This document shows, one piece after another, positions 7,416 to 8,840 of a DNA stretch of 8,840 nucleotides; positions within the stretch are counted from its first letter, which is position 1, and each line of letters starts with the position of its first letter. The notes below the pieces were generated by a model. It worked only from the letters and a program-made list of their open reading frames with translations. It ran no database searches and was not told the DNA's origin. Origin of the DNA: Candidatus Neomicrothrix sp. UBA7884 (GTDB lineage: Bacteria > Actinomycetota > Acidimicrobiia > Acidimicrobiales > MedAcidi-G1); the NCBI GenBank assembly GCA_002501135.1, contig DLRQ01000048.1, positions 1 through 8,840 of the forward strand, in the 5' to 3' direction. The position numbers and the translations under genes were made by a program.

Positions 7416-7421
7416 ACAATA
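7416..7421 (-). promoter_or_regulatory. -10 box for the F420-dependent enzyme gene (leaderless type)
   Basis: On the minus strand TATTGT is followed by 7 bases (CCGGGCC) and then the ATG at 7408. This is the same spacing as in the carboxylase promoter. No clear -35 hexamer is seen. A small inverted repeat, CCGCC-CGAT-GGCGG (7427-7440), lies directly upstream and could be an operator or fortuitous. Confidence 0.45.
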
Positions 7422-7458
7422 CATCGCCGCCCGATGGCGGGGTCCTGGGTGCGGGCCG

Positions 7459-7476
7459 GGTCGGGATGGTCCGACC
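7459..7476. repeat. Inverted repeat in the divergent 7409-7559 intergenic region
   Basis: GGTCGG (7459-7464) and CCGACC (7471-7476) are exact reverse complements separated by 6 bases. The element sits roughly midway between the F420-enzyme start (7408) and the thioesterase start (7560), so it could be an operator. In DNA this rich in G and C, short arms like these also arise by chance. Confidence 0.25.
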
Positions 7477-7525
7477 GTTCCTGTCGAACCAGTTGCGAAT
7501 AGCGTGGTTATCCGACGAGTTCACA

Positions 7526-7531
7526 TATTCT
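7526..7531 (+). promoter_or_regulatory. -10 box upstream of the hotdog thioesterase
   Basis: TATTCT is the best TANNNT match in the AT-richer part of the intergenic region. Transcription would start near 7538-7540, right at the ATG of a 7-codon mini-ORF and about 20 bases before the thioesterase ATG. No good -35 is seen at standard spacing. Confidence 0.4.
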
Positions 7532-7539
7532 CGACGCTT

Positions 7540-7563
7540 ATGGGAGAGGGGGAACCCACATGA
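7540..7563 (+). CDS. Possible 7-codon leaderless minigene (MGEGEPT) coupled to the thioesterase
   Basis: An ATG at 7540, 8 bases after the TATTCT -10 box, opens a frame of seven codons, MGEGEPT. Its TGA stop (7561-7563) overlaps the thioesterase ATG (7560-7562) as ATGA. The purine-rich bases 7542-7552, which can serve as the thioesterase Shine-Dalgarno, are also codons 1-5 of the minigene. If the mRNA is leaderless, ribosomes would read the minigene and restart on the thioesterase. Alternatively the ATG is incidental and the stretch is only a short 5' untranslated region. There is no protein-level evidence, so this is inference. Confidence 0.25.
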   Translation: MGEGEPT

Positions 7564-8012
7564 CCAGGCCCGACCTCGATGTTGCCAACCGTGCGTTCAT
7601 GGATGGTCTCGTGGGCTACCGGTCCGAGACCGGAATCGACGGCTACCTCGGCATCGAGGTACTCGAGTTCGAGGCCGGACGCCTTGTGGCCGAGTTCGAG
7701 GTGGCCGACGACCACGTGACCATGGTCGGCAACATCCACGGCGGCTGTCTCGCAGCGCTGTGCGACCACTGCCTGGGCCTCGTCCTGTACCCGGTAATGG
7801 CACCGGGGTCATGGGCGGCAACGACCGAGTTCAAGGTCAACTACCTGCGTCCGGTCAGCGGTGGCAGGTGCCGGGCCACCGCCGAGATTCGATCGATGAC
7901 GAAGCGCTCCGCTGTGGTAACCATCGAGGTCGAGAACGAGGACCGAATGGTCGCCCTGGCCCAGGGAACCTGCACGATCAAGTTGGCCAAGGAGAAGTCC
8001 CAGGTCGTCTGA
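7560..8012 (+). CDS. PaaI-like hotdog-fold acyl-CoA thioesterase
   Basis: This single hotdog-domain protein of 150 residues is predicted to hydrolyse acyl-CoA (or aryl-CoA) thioesters in the cytoplasm. The core signature is VGNIHGGCLAALCDHCLG (56-73), where the Asn/His-Gly-Gly turn binds the thioester and D69 sits at the usual acidic catalytic position on the long helix. ATTEFKVNYLRPVSGG (87-102) and VALAQGTCTIK (131-141) are the expected beta strands. Length fits the PaaI/YbgC-like range. A purine-rich ribosome site (GGGAGAGG, 7542-7549) precedes the ATG by 10 bases, unlike its leaderless-looking neighbours. Adjacent genes do not reveal the substrate. The acyl-CoA carboxylase nearby is suggestive only. 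Confidence 0.88.
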   Translation: MTRPDLDVANRAFMDGLVGYRSETGIDGYLGIEVLEFEAGRLVAEFEVADDHVTMVGNIHGGCLAALCDHCLGLVLYPVMAPGSWAATTEFKVNYLRPVSGGRCRATAEIRSMTKRSAVVTIEVENEDRMVALAQGTCTIKLAKEKSQVV

Positions 8013-8041
8013 CGTCAGGATGGGCCGGATCCGGTCGACTG

Positions 8042-8047
8042 TACGCT
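8042..8047 (+). promoter_or_regulatory. Possible -10 box of the tRNA-Cys promoter
   Basis: TACGCT fits TANNNT and would place transcription start near 8054, exactly where the inverted repeat before the tRNA begins. No convincing -35 hexamer lies at the standard distance, so this is a weak call. Confidence 0.25.
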
Positions 8048-8053
8048 TGTCTC

Positions 8054-8073
8054 GTTCCCACCCAGGTGGGAAC
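8054..8073. repeat. Perfect 9-bp inverted repeat just upstream of tRNA-Cys
   Basis: GTTCCCACC (8054-8062) and GGTGGGAAC (8065-8073) are exact reverse complements separated by CA, and the element ends 2 bases before the tRNA 5' end. As RNA it would be a strong hairpin (loop widened to 4 by opening one pair) in the precursor leader or at the 3' end of the thioesterase mRNA. As DNA it could be an operator. There is no T-tract, so it is not a classical intrinsic terminator. Confidence 0.6.
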
Positions 8074-8075
8074 CT

Positions 8076-8153
8076 GCATCGGTGCCCGAGCGGACCAAGG
8101 GAACGGCCTGCAAAGCCGTAAAGCCGCGGGTTCAAATCCCGCCCGGTGCTCCA
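8076..8153 (+). tRNA. tRNA-Cys (anticodon GCA), CCA encoded
   Basis: A complete cloverleaf can be folded by hand. The acceptor arm GCATCGG (8076-8082) pairs with CCGGTGC (8143-8149), with one T-G wobble. The D-arm has CCC/GGG, and the anticodon stem ACGGC (8103-8107) pairs with GCCGT (8115-8119). The seven-base loop CTGCAAA carries anticodon GCA at 8110-8112. There is a 6-base variable loop, and the T-arm is GCGGG-TTCAAAT-CCCGC (8126-8142). The discriminator base is T (8150), the known cysteine identity base, and CCA follows in the DNA (8151-8153). It is a single tRNA, not part of a cluster in this window. Confidence 0.96.
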
Positions 8154-8161
8154 TTCAGGTA

Positions 8162-8177
8162 GCAGCAGTTGTGCTGC
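8162..8177 (+). terminator. Weak hairpin downstream of tRNA-Cys, possible terminator
   Basis: GCAGCA (8162-8167), loop GTTG, and TGCTGC (8172-8177) form a perfect 6-bp stem 8 bases after the tRNA CCA. No run of T follows, so it would be a non-canonical terminator or a 3'-end processing structure at best. Confidence 0.3.
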
Positions 8178-8210
8178 ACGGCCCACGAGGTGGGTTGTCT
8201 GGCCGATCGA

Positions 8211-8216
8211 TACTGT
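8211..8216 (+). promoter_or_regulatory. -10 box for the four-helix membrane protein gene
   Basis: TACTGT lies 8 bases before the ATG at 8225, the spacing seen at other leaderless-looking starts in the window. The intervening GGGGCTCT is a poor Shine-Dalgarno. No -35 hexamer at standard distance is convincing. Confidence 0.4.
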
Positions 8217-8224
8217 GGGGCTCT

Positions 8225-8809
8225 ATGGCTGATCAGGATGGTGGCAATCGACCGGCGAATCCCGCTGGAGGACCACCGCTGCCCCACACGCCTCCCATGG
8301 GCATCAGGGCGGTGCACCCCGGCGACGATCCCCCAGTTGCTCCTCCGACTCCACCTCGCCCGCAGCGCCACAGGGAGCGTCCTGCGCCGAACTGGCTGGC
8401 GGCCCTGATCTCATCGGCTGGTGTCATCGCAGCAATCATGGGAACCTTCCTGTCGTGGCGCGTGGCTGACCACGAGAGCGGTTTCGTGACCCACTTGATC
8501 GGATGGGACCAGGCCGGCAAGGCCGTCGTAATCCTGGTGGCGGGTCTGGTCGCCGCCGGTGCAACGGGTGCGTTGTGGACCGACCTTCGTGGGCTGACCC
8601 TGAAGCTTGTCCTGTTGGCAACGGGACTGGTCATCCTGGCTGTCGCGGGCCTCGAGATAGCCAACGTGTTGAGCCTCGACCCGTTCGACGGATACGTGTA
8701 CTCGGTCGGGTCCGGTCTACCTGTGGTCGCAGCCGGTGGAGCGCTGCTGGTGCTCGCCGCCCTCGTCGACCGGGGACGGTGGGCGTTCGGTTCCGATCTG
8801 CCGATCTGA
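8225..8809 (+). CDS. Hypothetical membrane protein, proline-rich N-terminus and four transmembrane helices
   Basis: I do not recognise this 194-residue protein. Residues 1-56 are polar and rich in proline and glycine (for example PPVAPPTPPRPQRHRERPAP, 36-55), so probably disordered and cytoplasmic. Four hydrophobic segments follow at about 58-76, 98-118, 124-144 and 164-181. A loop at 79-97 carries FLSWRVADHESGF-like residues between helices 1 and 2, and a short tail ends WAFGSDLPI. The layout, a Pro-rich tail then a small four-helix bundle, is common among uncharacterised actinobacterial membrane proteins; no catalytic motif is visible. The frame is open far upstream through the tRNA and thioesterase, but the ATG at 8225 is the first sensible start after tRNA-Cys and has a -10 box before it. 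The gene appears to stand alone. Confidence 0.75.
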   Translation: MADQDGGNRPANPAGGPPLPHTPPMGIRAVHPGDDPPVAPPTPPRPQRHRERPAPNWLAALISSAGVIAAIMGTFLSWRVADHESGFVTHLIGWDQAGKAVVILVAGLVAAGATGALWTDLRGLTLKLVLLATGLVILAVAGLEIANVLSLDPFDGYVYSVGSGLPVVAAGGALLVLAALVDRGRWAFGSDLPI

Positions 8810-8840
8810 CGCTCTGCCCGGTGTGCCGTTCGGGGGCCAC

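Noticed and set aside
8076..8153. tRNA-Cys as an integration (att) site for a mobile element
   Set aside because: I saw no copy of the tRNA 3' end elsewhere in the window, and no integrase or other mobile-element gene is present.
7115..8224. Long upstream extension of the membrane-protein reading frame
   Set aside because: The frame runs antisense through the F420 enzyme, out of frame through the thioesterase and across tRNA-Cys. Only the part from 8225 has protein-like character.
1..8840. CRISPR array, insertion sequence, toxin-antitoxin or defence genes
   Set aside because: No spaced direct repeats, terminal inverted repeats with a transposase, or recognisable defence or toxin protein motifs are present. 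The window is filled by metabolic genes, one tRNA and short spacers.

Overview
The window is high-GC DNA with densely packed, overlapping genes. It probably comes from an actinobacterium (Actinomycetota, possibly an Acidimicrobiia-like lineage). The evidence is a Ddn/DUF385-type deazaflavin (F420)-dependent nitroreductase-family protein, GC-rich codon use, GTG starts, and start codons only 6-8 bases after a TANNNT -10 box (leaderless-type promoters). The phylum is an inference. I see no insertion sequence, phage gene, CRISPR array or rRNA, and the window reads as chromosomal housekeeping and catabolic DNA.

Left part (1-5107, minus strand): a three-gene operon whose genes overlap by 4 bases each. 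In transcription order it encodes the carboxyltransferase (beta) subunit of a biotin-dependent acyl-CoA carboxylase of the methylcrotonyl-/geranyl-CoA type, the biotin carboxylase/biotin carrier (alpha) subunit, and an AtuA-family (DUF1446) protein that runs off the left edge. The set resembles part of the Pseudomonas atu (acyclic terpene utilisation) system or a leucine/branched acyl-CoA degradation module. The true substrate cannot be read from the sequence.

Middle (5108-6964, plus strand): a 70-base divergent promoter region with an imperfect nested inverted repeat and a TAGAAT -10 box facing each way. It is followed by metY (O-acetylhomoserine sulfhydrylase, making homocysteine) and a small CoA-binding Rossmann protein that overlaps metY by 4 bases. 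The carboxylase operon and the sulfur-assimilation pair could therefore share one regulator.

Right part (6974-8840): the F420-dependent enzyme on the minus strand converges on the CoA-binding gene with a 9-base gap. A PaaI-like hotdog thioesterase on the plus strand is preceded by a possible 7-codon leaderless minigene. Next come a complete tRNA-Cys(GCA) with a perfect 9-bp inverted repeat just before it, and a 194-residue four-helix membrane protein of unknown function with a proline-rich N-terminus. The last 31 bases hold no feature I can support.

The most interesting signals are the carboxylase plus AtuA operon with an unusual beta-subunit active-site region, the shared divergent operator, the repeated leaderless promoter architecture, the candidate minigene coupled to the thioesterase, and the cluster of palindromes in front of tRNA-Cys.
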